NCBI GenBank assembly: GCA_038503075.1
Contig: JBCAML010000018.1
Span: 372,001-436,000, forward strand
Source: Gyromitra esculenta
Taxonomy: Eukaryota; Ascomycota; Pezizomycetes; Pezizales; Discinaceae
Direction of reading: 5' to 3'
DNA length: 64,000 nucleotides
How positions within the stretch are numbered: position 1 is the first letter of the stretch; every line of letters starts with the position of its first letter. This document shows, in pieces, positions 35,910 to 46,409 of this stretch. The notes below the pieces were generated by a model. That model was not told the origin of the DNA and searched no databases. It worked only from the letters and a program-made list of their open reading frames with translations. The position numbers and the translations under genes are program-made.

Positions 35910-36603
35910 GGATTGGATAAGGGTTAGGTTTCGGTTCGAAGTTGGGTACAGGCTGCAGGGGTTATTGTGTTGTAATGCTATTGTATTTTCGGGTGTTATC
36001 GGCTATTGGGTTTTTGTTTGTGGAAGCGGGGTATTTAAATGATGGGTTTTGGGTCGTTCTTTGTCTTTTCTTCTTCTTTCCTTAAGCAACGTTCTCTTTG
36101 ACCTTCTCTTGTAATTGTCGGAAATACTATCTCGGTTCTAACTCAGAACCCTCGCTGTCGCTGCCCACTTCGCTACACTTATCTCGCCTTGAGATAGACT
36201 CCTTGTAGAGCTTGTAGAAACACTGCACTCCTCGAACGTGTTAGTACCTCGCTTAAGTAGCACTGCTCACCTTCAGGGATACTGAAGGGCTTAACGAGGG
36301 ACTGAACCGTGAGTCGGGGTATTTAAGAGATGGATTTTCTTCGCTTGTGTTTTCTTTTCTCTTCTTTCTTTAAGCAACGTTCTTACCTTACTTCTACTGT
36401 ATTACTTTAATACTACCTTGATTCTACCTCAGAATCCTCGCTGTCGCTGTCGCCGTGAAAACCTTTACACTTAACCCACCTGGAGTTAGACCCACGTAGG
36501 ACCTGTAGAAACATCGTGACCCTTGTTGTTTGACTTCTTGCTTAAGTAGCACTGCTCACCTTCGGGGATACTGAAGGGCTTAACAAGAGATCAAACCGTG
36601 AGA

Positions 36604-37575
36604 TGTACTCACCACCTCTATCGCTCCTGAATCTTTTCACCTTATTACTTAGGATGTTTTCTACCTGTGCCACATAAGTTTTGAATGCTTGAGCAGCACC
36701 GTCCTTGGTTTTTAGCAGATACACATGCGTGTACCTGGTAAAATCGTCAATGAAAGTGATATAGTAGCGAAATCCTCCTCGAGCGTCTAGTGAAAATCGA
36801 CCGCTGAGGTCAGAGTGAATGAGTTCTAAGGGAGCTTTTGTTGTACTGCCTGGTCCAGTGACAGGAAGGCGTTTTGATTTTCCCAATAGACAGTCTGTAC
36901 AACTTTCACTGACACCGTCGGATGGAAGGGAGTGCGGGTCTGATACTAGGGATCTGAGTTTGGCAAGAGAAGATGCTGGAAGATGTCCTAGCCTTGAATG
37001 CCATACGTGGAATCCGTCGGTAGTAGTGGAGTAGATGCTTGAGGGAGAATCTTTGATCATAAATAATCCTCTGTCAATACTCAGTTTCGCAACCGCTTTG
37101 ACGATCCCGTTTAGAGTGACCTGAATTTTGTTTCCTTCTCCTATCATCTTGTACCCTTGAGCGGCTAGCTTTTGCCATGAAATTAGACTGCTTTCTCCAA
37201 GTTCTGGTACCACAAGAACTCTTTTGATAACGATGGGTCCAGTTGACGTAGTGAGGTTTGCTTCCCCTATTCCGGTTACTTGAAGCTTCTGTCCTCCTGC
37301 TGCGGTGACGGTTGAGGACATATTTTTGACGTTGATAGCATTAATACCTGTCATATGGTCCGATGCTCCGGTATCAAAAATCCATTTGTTTTTGTTGCTC
37401 GTTCCTGTGGCAAATGCAACGCTTGGATGAGAATAGAGTGTCAACCCAGTTGAGATCCTCGATAGTGTTCTCCCTAGAGAGTTCTATGGGTGTGGAGTAG
37501 TCAGGGTATTCGCAATCTATCCAGATTGGGTCTAAAAACGAGGTGAAAGTAGGAAGTGAAGGGTGAACCATAAAG
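36604..37575 (-). pseudogene. copia pol, protease and integrase N-part
   Basis: WIFDTGASDHMTG is the copia protease active site. VWHSRLGHLPASSLAKL..CTDCLLGKSKRLP is the gag_pre-integrase HHCC finger. LIHSDLSGRF (first catalytic Asp region) and YYITFIDDFTRYTHVYLLKTK..RFRSDRGGEY belong to the integrase core. The pol frame is +1 relative to gag; the two open frames overlap at about 37375-37500, so either a programmed or an accidental one-base shift separates them. Confidence 0.9.
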
Positions 37576-37986
37576 TTTCATGGATAACTGTTTTCGTTGG
37601 TTCGTCGGTTATAAGGGTGCGAAGCTATTGTGCTACGTTGTTGTTTTTTATGTTTCTTTGGGTTTCCGTTGTAATGAGTCAGGTCTTTGTCATCGAACGA
37701 GTTGGAATGAGGTATATAAGTGAAGGGATTTTCCCTCTTGTTGTACTTTTCCTTCTTCTTTCTTTAAGCAACGTCTTCTATCGTACACTCTTGTATTTCA
37801 CAAATACAAACCTCGGTTATACCTCATAACCTTACGCTGTCGCCGTTCTCAAGTCCTCTATACTTGAACACTTCGTAGAGCCTGTGGAATCTCGTAACAC
37901 TCTCGTCGCTTAGTTTTCCCTTCAAGTAGCACTGCTCATCTCAGGGGATACCTGAGAGCTTGAAGATAAAACTTCGCCCCTTGAGA
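37576..37986 (+). repeat. solo LTR, family A
   Basis: TTTCATGG..CCTTGAGA, 411 bases, flanked by a perfect TAAAG duplication (37571-37575, 37987-37991). It separates copia gag from protease. Confidence 0.92.
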
Positions 37987-37991
37987 TAAAG

Positions 37992-38860
37992 CATGAACTA
38001 TTCATATCAGCTACCATTGTATTTGCTTGTGTCAACGCTTGCTTTGCTGCTTTCTTCTTTCTGCATTCCTTTGCTAGATGTCCTTTATAGGGAGTGCCTC
38101 GTTCTTTACAGTAGGCACATTCTTTCTCGTTGTCAGGTCGTTGAGGAGTTCTTGCTGCTTGGAGAACTTCTGCTTCTTTAGACTGTTCGCGACGAGTGGA
38201 AAGATCGATATGCTTCTCGTAAGCGTCCTCGTAGGTAAGGTCAGCTTTTGTCTGAAGATTGTCGATGACATTTTCCATGGTTTCGTGTTGGATTGATAAG
38301 ATGAGGAAGGCGGCTTTGGATTTGACATCTTTGGCGATTCCATGCATGTGGAACCCGAAACCGTCGGTGTCTTGGGCATGTTGAGTGGTTTGTTCAAGAA
38401 GCGTATTCCACTGGTTTGCAAAGGTTGCGACATGGTCCTTGAGGGTAGTCTCAGGTGTGTAGCAAAGTGTCATCAGATTTCCAACGAGTTGATGAAGGGT
38501 ACTTGTTGTTTTGCGATTGAACATGTCCTCAAGTGATTTCCACATTTTGCTAGCAATTTTGGATTTAGCCATGGATCTGTGGACATCGCGCTCGATGTTG
38601 TGGATGATGAATGCTCTTGCCCACTTGTTTTGTTTCTCGTAGGCAAGTTTCTTCTCCTGGTAGGCAGTTTCCTCGGTGGTAGGTACTGTGGAACTGGCAG
38701 TTGCAATAGGTGCAATAGGAGGTTTGTTGGTGCCGTCGACTGTTTCGAGGATGTCGTAGTAGTCTAGCATGGCTTCGGCAGCGTCTTGCCAGTCGACGTA
38801 GTCACTTTGCCCAGAAAGTTTGACGGATAAAGTGGGAATGCGTTCGTGGGAGGAGGTCAT
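37992..38860 (-). pseudogene. copia gag
   Basis: From ATG 38860 (MTSSHERIPTLSVKLSG) it has the UBN2-type copia gag pattern: DYVDWQDAAEAMLDYYDIL, WARAFIIHNIERDVHRSM, ASKMWKSLEDMF, TLKDHVATFANQWNTLLEQ, and a CCHC-like knuckle CAYCKERGTPYKGHLAKEC with extended spacing. The frame continues in copia beyond the solo LTR at 37576 (S-C-F/M-V-H-P) to TGA near 37374. It lies about 110 bases downstream of the 5' LTR end. Confidence 0.88.
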
Positions 38861-38950
38861 CTTTTCGAGTGGATCAAAAGATATGGATCGTGATATAAAA
38901 GCGGTGGTCTAGCCTCTTTGTCGTCAGCGAAAGTCTTCTGTTTAACTAGA

Positions 38951-38970
38951 CACGATCCGGGCTCATAACC
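38951..38970 (-). promoter_or_regulatory. copia primer-binding site, initiator-tRNA-Met anticodon arm type
   Basis: Directly after the 5' LTR edge the plus strand reads GGGCTCATAACC, which is the anticodon-arm sequence of eukaryotic initiator tRNA-Met (CTCATAA loop). Element RNA is therefore complementary to the internal part of that tRNA, as in Drosophila copia, which uses a 5' half-tRNA primer. No TGG-type 3'-end match is present. Confidence 0.7.
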
Positions 38971-39014
38971 TAATAAAATATAGGCACAGGACAGCGGGTA
39001 AACAGGATAGCTGG

Positions 39015-39442
39015 TTTCATGGATTGACTTAAAGGATGAGTCGTGGTTTGAATGGTTGTACAATGTCTTTGTTGTTTGGTTATGTTTTGGGTTATTGTAA
39101 TAATGTCTTTGTGTTTCGGTTGTTGTCGGGTTGTTGTGGGTGCTACTGAAAAGCGGGGTATTTAAAGAAGGATTGTTGGTTGTTTTTGTTCCTCTTCTTC
39201 TTCTTTCCTTAAGAACGTTCTCGTTTACCTTCTCCTGTACTCGTTGGAAATACTATTTCGATTCTATTTCAGAATCCTCGCTGTCGCTGTCCACTTCGCT
39301 GCACTTATCTCACCTCGAGATAGACCCTCTCGTAGAACTTGTAGAAAACATCGCACTCTTCGAACGAGTTGGTATCTCGCCTAAGTAGCACTGCTCACCT
39401 TCAGGGATACTGAAGGGCTTAGCGAGAGACTGAACCGTGAGA
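39015..39442 (+). repeat. B2 5' LTR
   Basis: 428 bases. TATTTAAAG promoter-like box near 39159. Its self-primer motif reads AAGAACGT (one C lost from AAGCAACGT, near 39211). U5 stem CTAAG/CTTAG carries a compensatory pair relative to TTAAG/CTTAA. The primer site TTACGTTGCTT follows at 39443. Confidence 0.88.
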
Positions 39443-40587
39443 TTACGTTGCTTGCAAAATCTACACCTTCTACCCCTCGACCTCCACCCACATCACCATG
39501 GAAGGAGCCGCCGTCGCCACGAAACGCTTTCCCACTAGAGAGGCTTTCGCTCAGGCTTACCGAGACGACCCTGCAGAACTTTATAACGAACTCAGGGAGC
39601 TAAACCAAGCCCTGGAAGACCAAATCGATGTCCTCCAGGAAAGCGAACGGGAGAATGAGGTAAAACTCAACACCGCCCAGATCCAGACCGACAATGCTCT
39701 CCGTCATGCTACGGAACAAGACAACCGGGTTACGGAGGCTGCTAGCCTTATTGCCCGACTACGACAAGAACGGAACGAAGCCCGATCCGCCACCCAAGCA
39801 CCCCCAGCTCCACCCAACCTCACAGCCACTCCACCCCCGCCATCGAGCAATCACCGCTCAGAACGCATGCCGGATCCAGAGAAGTTTGATGGATCACGAA
39901 CAAAACTCCCCGGGTTTATACTCCAATTACGATCCAAGCTGACAGTTAACCGAGATCGCTTCGCCAATGAGACCACTATGATCCTTTACACCATTAATCG
40001 GTTAGAAGGAGCCGCCTTAGAACAAGTCCATCACACGGTTCTCCCATCGGGCCTTACTACCTGGACTAGTGCGGAGCAACTCATTGCAGCCCTGGAAACC
40101 GCCTTCGGAGACCCAGTTTCACGGATTGATACTTGGGTATAGGGTTAGGCGATGACTTGTTGGTTGTTATGGTTTAGAGGATTGCGGAAAAAAGGACAAT
40201 GTTATTGTATTTCGGTTCTTTTCGGGTATTGGGTTTCGGGTATGAGAAAGCGGGGTATTTAAGGATGGATTTTGTGTCGTTTTATTCTTCTTTTCTCTTT
40301 CTTTTCTTAAGCAACGTTCTTACCGTACTTCTACTGTATTACTTTAATACTACCTCGATTCTATCTCAGAATCCTCGCTGTCGCTGTCGCTGTCGCCGTA
40401 AAGACTTTTACACTTAACTCGCTTGAGTTAGACCCCGTAGGGCCTGTAGAAAACATCGTGACTCTTGTCGCTTGACCTCTCGCTTAAGTAGCACTGCTCA
40501 CCTTCAGGGATACTGAAGGGCTTAACGGGAAGCCATCCGTGAGATTACGTTGCTTCCTCATCTACACCTCCTACGCGACGCCTCTAC

Positions 40588-40743
40588 ATGGAAATTCTCG
40601 GTTGGATTCGCCAATCCATCCTCCAAATCTTTCCCTGCTTAACCCCCCGACGACCCCAAACTTTCACCGAAGTCACTCCGGAGTGGCTTGACCAACAGTA
40701 CCTACGCACCAACTCCATCCCGAGTGATCAAATTAGATCATGA
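40588..40743 (+). CDS. B1 leader small ORF, 51 codons, overlapping gag start (ATGA)
   Basis: ATG at 40588 opens MEILGWIRQSILQIFPCL.. and closes with TGA at 40741-40743. That stop overlaps the gag ATG (40740-40742) in the tetranucleotide ATGA. The product is short, with an amphipathic N-terminus, a Pro/Arg turn (TPRRPQ) and TPEWLDQQYL. I do not recognise it. In B2 and B3 the leader to gag is only about 55-70 bases and lacks it. The overlap would suit termination-reinitiation, but whether it is translated is unknown. Confidence 0.45.
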   Translation: MEILGWIRQSILQIFPCLTPRRPQTFTEVTPEWLDQQYLRTNSIPSDQIRS

Positions 40744-42075
40744 GTGCTTCCGCCCCCGCTGCCTCCTCCTCTGAAGGAGCCGCTATCGCCACACCCCGCT
40801 TCCCCACAAAGGAAGCCTTTGCCCAGGCCTACAGAGAGGATCCCGTTGAGTTGTTTAATCGACTCCGAGACCTCAATCAGGCCCTCGAAGACCAAGTCGA
40901 TGTCCTGCAAGAAGGAACGCAGGAGCTAGAAATAAAGCTCAACACCGCCCAGATCCAGGCAGACAATGCCAACAACCACGCCCAACAACAAGATCAACGG
41001 GTCAGCGATGCCTCGACCCTCATTGACCGATTACGTCGAGAACGGAACGAGGCCCGCGCAAACCTTTCCCTCCCCCCAGCTCCACCCAACCCCCCCGCCA
41101 CTCCCCCGCCGCCACCAACCACTACCCATCGCTCGGAGCCCATGCCGGGCCCAGAAAAATTTGATGGGTCTAGAGCAAAACTCCCGGTTTTATCCTCCAA
41201 CTCCGATCAAACTTGCGGTCAACAGGGACCGATTCGCGGATGAGAACCCTATGATTCTCTATACCATCAACCGTTTGGAAGGAGCCGCTCTGGAACAAGT
41301 TCGACACACGGTCCTCCCTTCTGGCCTCACAACCTGGAACAACGCCGCCGCCCTCATCGCTGCCTTAGAAACTGCCTTCGGAGACCCTGATCCTACAGGT
41401 ACAGCACGACGGGAATTACACCAACTCCGACAAGGCAAACGCGACTTTTCGGCTTACCTGGCTGACTTTCAACGTATCATGGGGCAACTAAACTTTGACG
41501 AAAACTCAAAGATGGACGCCCTTGAGCATGGTATGTCAGAAGAGTTAAAGGAAGCTATGGTCTTCGCCGCCGCTACACCCGCTACCCTCAACGACATGAT
41601 CCTGGTACTCACCCGAATGGACAATCGCATCCGCGCCCGCAAAGCAGAAAAGCGAGGAAACGGCCGTGAGAATATGGGACAGTTCAGCGCCCTAACCAAC
41701 GCAATGACTCCCTTTGTCCCTGCCTCTTCATTTGTACCAGGAGGCCTTGCTCCTATGGACCTCTCCTTCGGACGCACCAGCAACCTTTCTCGCCCCCCTC
41801 AAGACCAAAGGTATACAATGGTCAATGGACGAAGGAAGCTGTCAGAAGAAGAAAAGCAATGGCGCCGTTCTACCGGCAAATGCATGTTTTGCGCCGCCCC
41901 CGATCATTCCTACGCCAACTGCCCCTCTGCCCCAAAGAAACCCACAATGAGAGGAGCTCTCACTGCCCCGCCCGCTAGCCGCACACCTCCAGCCTCCTCC
42001 CTACCACCACCACCTCTCCCACCTCAGTTTTTCGCCCTGGAATCCGCCAGCGCTTCAGGGGAGAATTTAAACTAG
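40740..42075 (+). pseudogene. B1 gag with one frameshift
   Basis: It starts MSASAPAASSSEGAAIATPRF and runs through the coiled coil and Pro-rich hinge in frame to about 41183, where bases are missing in the LPGF segment. The following frame (to 42075) continues LAVNRDRFADENPMILYTINRLEG, the RRELHQLRQGKRD block, and the knuckle CMFCAAPDHSYANC. Stop TAG follows TTTAAAC. One lesion separates it from an intact gag of about 445 residues. Confidence 0.9.
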
Positions 42076-42110
42076 TTCAACCAAGGCTGACCAGTGACCC
42101 TGCCTTGGTT
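42066..42110 (+). promoter_or_regulatory. gag-pol -1 frameshift signal, element B1
   Basis: TTTAAAC 42066-42072, TAG 42073, nine-pair stem AACCAAGGC (42079-42087) with GCCTTGGTT (42102-42110). Pol frame is -1 to gag. Confidence 0.82.
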
Positions 42111-45100
42111 CCAATTTCTTTTCCCTTGTCTGCATTTTCAATTTCCGGGTTTTCAGTCGATAGTATAAGCGTGGAGGATCAATTAGATGGGGAGCATTTT
42201 GTAGTTTCGTGCAATATCTCCAATAATAATACAATCATTAAAACACACGCTTTGCTAGACACTGGAGCCTCTGGATTTGCATTCATTGATAAGAATTTTG
42301 CGAGTCACCACTCTATCCCACTCCTTCCCCTAAAAACACCCCGACAACTTGAAGTAATCGATGGCCGACCAGTAGCCTCAGGAGACATTACCCACATTGC
42401 CAACAACAACTTGTCTATCCAACAACATCAAGAACAAGCCCCCTACTTCGTTACCCAGCTTAGACACTACCCCCTCGTACTGGGAATTCCTTGGATGAAT
42501 CACCACGACGTACACCTCCACTTCGCTGACAAACGCATTGAGTTTAACTCTAAATTCTGCACGACCTATTGTGCTCCTCATCAAGCTGCCGTATCCACAC
42601 CCTCGATCCCCGCTCCTCCCCGACTAAACTTGTCATTTATCGGCGCTGCCAGTTTCAGGACACTCACACGAAAACGTTCTTCCCAAGCCTATGCTATGTC
42701 CCTCTATGAGATTAATAAAATCTTAGAAGAAAAGACCAGCAAAGACGAATGGAAAGCAAGGATACCTGCTGAGTACCATGAGTTTTTGGATATGTTTGAC
42801 AAAAGCAAAGCTCAAGGCTTACCTCCACGGCGTTTGTATGACCATAAGATACAGCTGATGGAAGGGAAGGACGCACCGTTTGGCCCTCTTTATGGAATGT
42901 CACGAGAAGAACTCATTGTCCTCAAAAAATACATTGAAGATAATTTAGAGAAGGGTTTCATTCGCGCCAGTTCTTCCCCTGCTGGATCCCCCGTCCTCTT
43001 CGTAAAAAAGGCTGATGGCTCCTTAAGACTCTGTGTGGACTATCGAGGACTAAATGCGATTACAGTTAAGGATCGATATACTTCCCCGCTTATCAGGGAA
43101 ACACTAGATCGGCTAGCCAAGGCACAATGGTATACCAAGCTAGACCTTCGTGACGGCTACCATCAAGTACGAATCGCCGAGGGAGATGAGTGGAAGACAG
43201 CTTTCCGTACCCGTTACGGCTTATATGAATACCAAGTCATGCCATTCGGCCTGACCAATGCCCCCGGAACCTTCCAACGATTCGTTAACGACTGCCTTAC
43301 TGAATACTTGGACATATTTTGCACAGCTTACCTGGACGATATCCTGATCTACAGTGACACATTTGCGGAACACAAGATTCACGTACGAAAGGTACTCCAA
43401 ACGCTTAAAAACAACGACATCCTGCTCAAACCGGAGAAATGCGAGTTCGAAGTACAGACAACTAAGTACTTGGGTCTTATCCTCACCCCCGACGGCATTA
43501 AAATGGATGAAGAAAAATTGAAAGCTGTCCGGGACTGGAATACCCCAAAAAGTGTCAAGGATGTACAAGCCTTCCTCGGATTTGCAAATTTTTACCGTCG
43601 TTTTATCCTAGGGTTTTCCAAACTCGCTGCGCCCCTCACCGCCCTCACCAAAAAAGGCATCACTTTCGAATGGACCGTCCAAGCTGACATAGCCTTTGAG
43701 AACCTAAAGCATGCCTTCACCACTGCCCCCATTCTCATCCATTTCGACCCTGATAAGAAAATCATCGTGGAAACGGATGCTTCCAACTTCGTATCCGGAG
43801 GAGTACTCTCACAATATGACGACACTGGAGTTCTCCACCCGGTTGCGTTCTTCTCGAAAAAACATTCACCCGCTGAATGTAATTACGAGATTTACGACAA
43901 GGAACTGTTAGCCATTATCCGAGTGTTTGAGGAATGGCGCCCGGAGCTTGAAGGGTCCAAACACCCTATTGACGTAATCAGCGATCATAAAAACCTTGAG
44001 TATTTTATGAGCACGAAGCAATTGAATCGTCGCCAAGCACGATGGGCAGAGTATCTTTCCCGCTTTGATTTCGTAATTACCTATCGCCCGGGTAGTCAGG
44101 GGGGAAAACCGGATGCATTGACCAGAAGATCAGGAGATCTTCCCAAGGAAGGGGATGAACGGTTGGCACATCAAAGCCAAGTGGTATTGAAGAAGGAAAA
44201 TATAGACCCTAAGCTAAGTTTGTTGTCGGCTTCTTTGTCAAACGAAGCCGCTGAACTGACGCCCCCTAACCGAATTATTCCTGGAAGGATATATCGCTGA
44301 CAAGTTTCCTGAAGAAATACTTGAAGCATTAAGGAATAAAGATCAACAATCAAAAAAGATCACCTTAAGTGAATGTACCGAGAGGAACGGAAGATTATGT
44401 TATCGAGATCGTATCTACGTCCCCAACCTGGATGCCCTCCGCCTGGAAATAATTCGAAGACACCATGATGTACCGGCAGCAGGACACCCTGGCCGTGATA
44501 AGACCTTCGAACTCCTTGCAAGAAACTATTATTGGCCGAAAATGAGGGACTCGATCAACAGATACGTCCGCAACTGCCATACCTGTCAAAAAGCAAAGCC
44601 AGTTAATCAGCGAACGCAAGGTGTCCTCCGCCCTCTCCCTATCCCGAACCGTCCTTGGCAGGAGATTTCAATGGACTTTGTTACAGGCCTCCCAGAGTCG
44701 GACGGCTACGATGCAATAATGGTCGTAGTCGACCGCTTGTCAAAAATGCGACACTTAATCCCTTGCAATACAACAGTTAACTCCAGAGATGTGGCCGATT
44801 TATACCTCCAATATATCTGGAAACTTCATGGGCTACCCCTATATGTTACATCAGATCGCGGGACTCAATTCACGGCCCACTTCTGGAAGGAACTCTGCAA
44901 ACGTCTCGGAATCCAAGCCAGAATGTCTACTGCTTTTCACCCGGAAACAGATGGACAAACGGAAAGACTCAATGCCATAATGGAACAATACCTTCGTTCC
45001 TATGTATCGTACCAACAGGAAGATTGGAGTAAATGGCTGCAGATGGCCGAGTTTTCTGCTAATAATCAGGAATCCGCCAGTACCAAAGTTTCTCCCTTCT

Positions 45101-45765
45101 TTGCGAACTATGGTTACCATCCAAGATTCGATACTTCTGTTATCCCATCCCAGACTACCCCCCAAAGCTTAGATGCCGCTTCTTTTACTAGCAAGATGCA
45201 AGAACTAAGTGACTACCTCCGTACCCAAATTCGAATAGCACAAGATATTCAGGAAACAACTACCAATAAACACCGAACCCCTGCCCCTGCCTACCAGGTT
45301 AACGATCAAGTCTTCGTATCCATGAAGAATATTCGGACAACCCGTAACGCGAAGAAATTAGACTGGAAATGGATGGGCCCGTATATGGTGAAAAGAATTG
45401 TTTCCCCTTTTGCTTATGAGATTGATCTCCCTGCTTCGGTTAAATATCATCCTGTTTTTCATGTTTCCCTTCTAAAGCCTACCCCAAATGATGCTCTTCC
45501 CGGACAAATTATTCCGCCCCCAGCCCCAGTTGTTGTGAACAACCAGGAGGAATACTTTATCGAAGGAATTCTCGACCAAAGAACCTATCGAGGACGATTG
45601 CAATACCTCGTGGAGTGGACCGGTTATGCTCATCCTACTTGGGAACCTGCGGAAGATCTTCAAGATACTACTGCCCTCGATGTATTCCAAAGTACGATGA
45701 CTACAACTGAACTTAAGGTCCGCAGGAGCTCACGCTTAAGACGGGGGGCTACTTTCACGGATTGA
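42105..45765 (+). pseudogene. B1 pol (PR-RT-RH-IN-chromodomain) with one frameshift
   Basis: The first frame, 42105-44300, encodes protease (HALLDTGASGFAFID), RT ([12 protein letters not shown]) and RNase H ([13 protein letters not shown]). Near 44255-44280, in a short spacer after RNase H (SNEAAEL), indels change frame. The second frame then runs open to 45765 through the integrase finger ([13 protein letters not shown]), DDE core (TSDRGTQF, HPETDGQTER) and chromodomain (LQYLVEWTGYAHPTWEPAED), ending RRSSRLRRGATFTD. The tail extends a few codons into the 3' LTR (TTTCACGGAT gives FTD). Confidence 0.92.
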
Positions 45766-46133
45766 TAATTGAGTATAGGGTTAGGTGTTGACTTGTTGGT
45801 TGTTAAGGTTTAGGGGTTGCAGTAAAAAAGGACAATGTTATTGTATTTCGGTTCTTTTCGGGTATTGGGTTTCGGGTATGAGAAAGCGGGGTATTTAAGG
45901 ATGGATTTTGTGTCGTTTTATTCTTCTTTTCTCTTTCTTTTCTTAAGCAACGTTCTTACCGTACTTCTACTGTATTACTTTAATACTACCTCGATTTTTC
46001 ATGGATGGTTGTGGTGACGTTCGGTTAGCGGTATAGGTGTTTTGTTGTGTTGTCTGCTAAAATGTTCTATGTGTTTCCCTTGGTTTCCTTTGCAATGAGT
46101 CATACGTTTGTCATCGAAGAGGTGGATTATGAG

Positions 46134-46140
46134 TATATAA
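46134..46140 (+). promoter_or_regulatory. TATA box of element A
   Basis: TATATAA, 46 bases before AAGCAACGT. The same box recurs in every family-A LTR here; family B has TATTTAA at the equivalent place. Confidence 0.65.
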
Positions 46141-46340
46141 GCGAAGGGATTTCCCCTCTTGTTGTACTTTTCCTTCTTCTTCTCTAAGCAACGTCTTCTA
46201 TAGCACACTCTTGTATTTCACGAATACAAACCTCGGTTATATCTCATAACCTTACGCTGTCGCCGTCCTCGAGTCTTCTACACTCGAACACTTCGTAGAG
46301 CCTGTGGAATCCCGTAAACACTCTCGTCGCTTAGTTTTCT

Positions 46341-46386
46341 CTTCAAGTAGCACTGCTCATCTCGGGGGATACCTGAGAGCTTGAAG
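46341..46386 (+). ncRNA. conserved U5 stem-loop in LTR RNA
   Basis: Outer 7-pair stem CTTCAAG/CTTGAAG, invariant single-stranded AGTAGCACTGCTCA, inner 6-pair stem CTCGGG/CCTGAG (one G-U) with loop GGATA. Equivalents occur in all LTRs of both families with compensatory changes. Not a separate RNA gene; a structured element of the transcript. Confidence 0.7.
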
Positions 46387-46409
46387 ACAAAACCTCGCCC
46401 CTTGAGATT

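Larger units (their letters stand above)
30430..36314 (+). mobile_element. Ty3/gypsy element B3 (family B), defective
   Basis: LTRs are 30430-30847 and 35897-36314. Gag and pol are B-type but broken by a solo-LTR insertion, a frameshift, a nonsense codon and an internal deletion. The purine tract ACGGGGGGCTAC precedes the 3' LTR. The duplication CGGGG flanks it (30425-30429, 36315-36319). Confidence 0.9.
30303..36603 (+). repeat. solo LTR, gypsy family B, split by element B3
   Basis: The two halves are 30303-30429 and 36320-36603. Ends are TTTCACGG.. and ..CCGTGAGA with a perfect target duplication TGTAC (30298-30302, 36604-36608) in copia integrase. Element B3 entered it at ..AAGCGGGG/TATTTAAG with duplication CGGGG, just before its TATA-like TATTTAAG. 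Removing it restores copia integrase (GGEY/MGKEF). Confidence 0.88.
21345..39014 (-). mobile_element. Ty1/copia retrotransposon, host of the nested cluster (5' LTR truncated by B2)
   Basis: One minus-strand copia element is broken into five coding blocks: gag 37992-38860, protease/integrase N-part 36604-37575, integrase C-part and linker 29275-30302, RT N-part 22734-23450, RT C-part/RNase H 21601-22321. The domain order (GAG-PR-IN-RT-RH) is that of copia. At each of the four breaks a gypsy-derived insertion with a 5-base target duplication intervenes, and removing it restores the copia frame. The 3' LTR is 21345-21611. The first ~44 bases of the 5' LTR's inner side (38971-39014) match it, then B2 begins; the remainder should lie right of the window. 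Confidence 0.92.
45997..46407 (+). repeat. element A 5' LTR
   Basis: TTTCATGG..CCTTGAGA. TATATAA at 46134-46140, AAGCAACGT at 46186-46194 (candidate RNA 5' end and self-primer), and a U5 stem-loop at 46341-46386 (CTTCAAG/CTTGAAG outside, CTCGGG/CCTGAG around a GGATA loop). Confidence 0.92.

Noticed and set aside
46341..46407. Hammerhead ribozyme in the LTR end (retrozyme-like)
   Set aside because: The conserved CUGAUGA and GAAA core elements are absent; the structure is a stem-loop with a GGATA loop.
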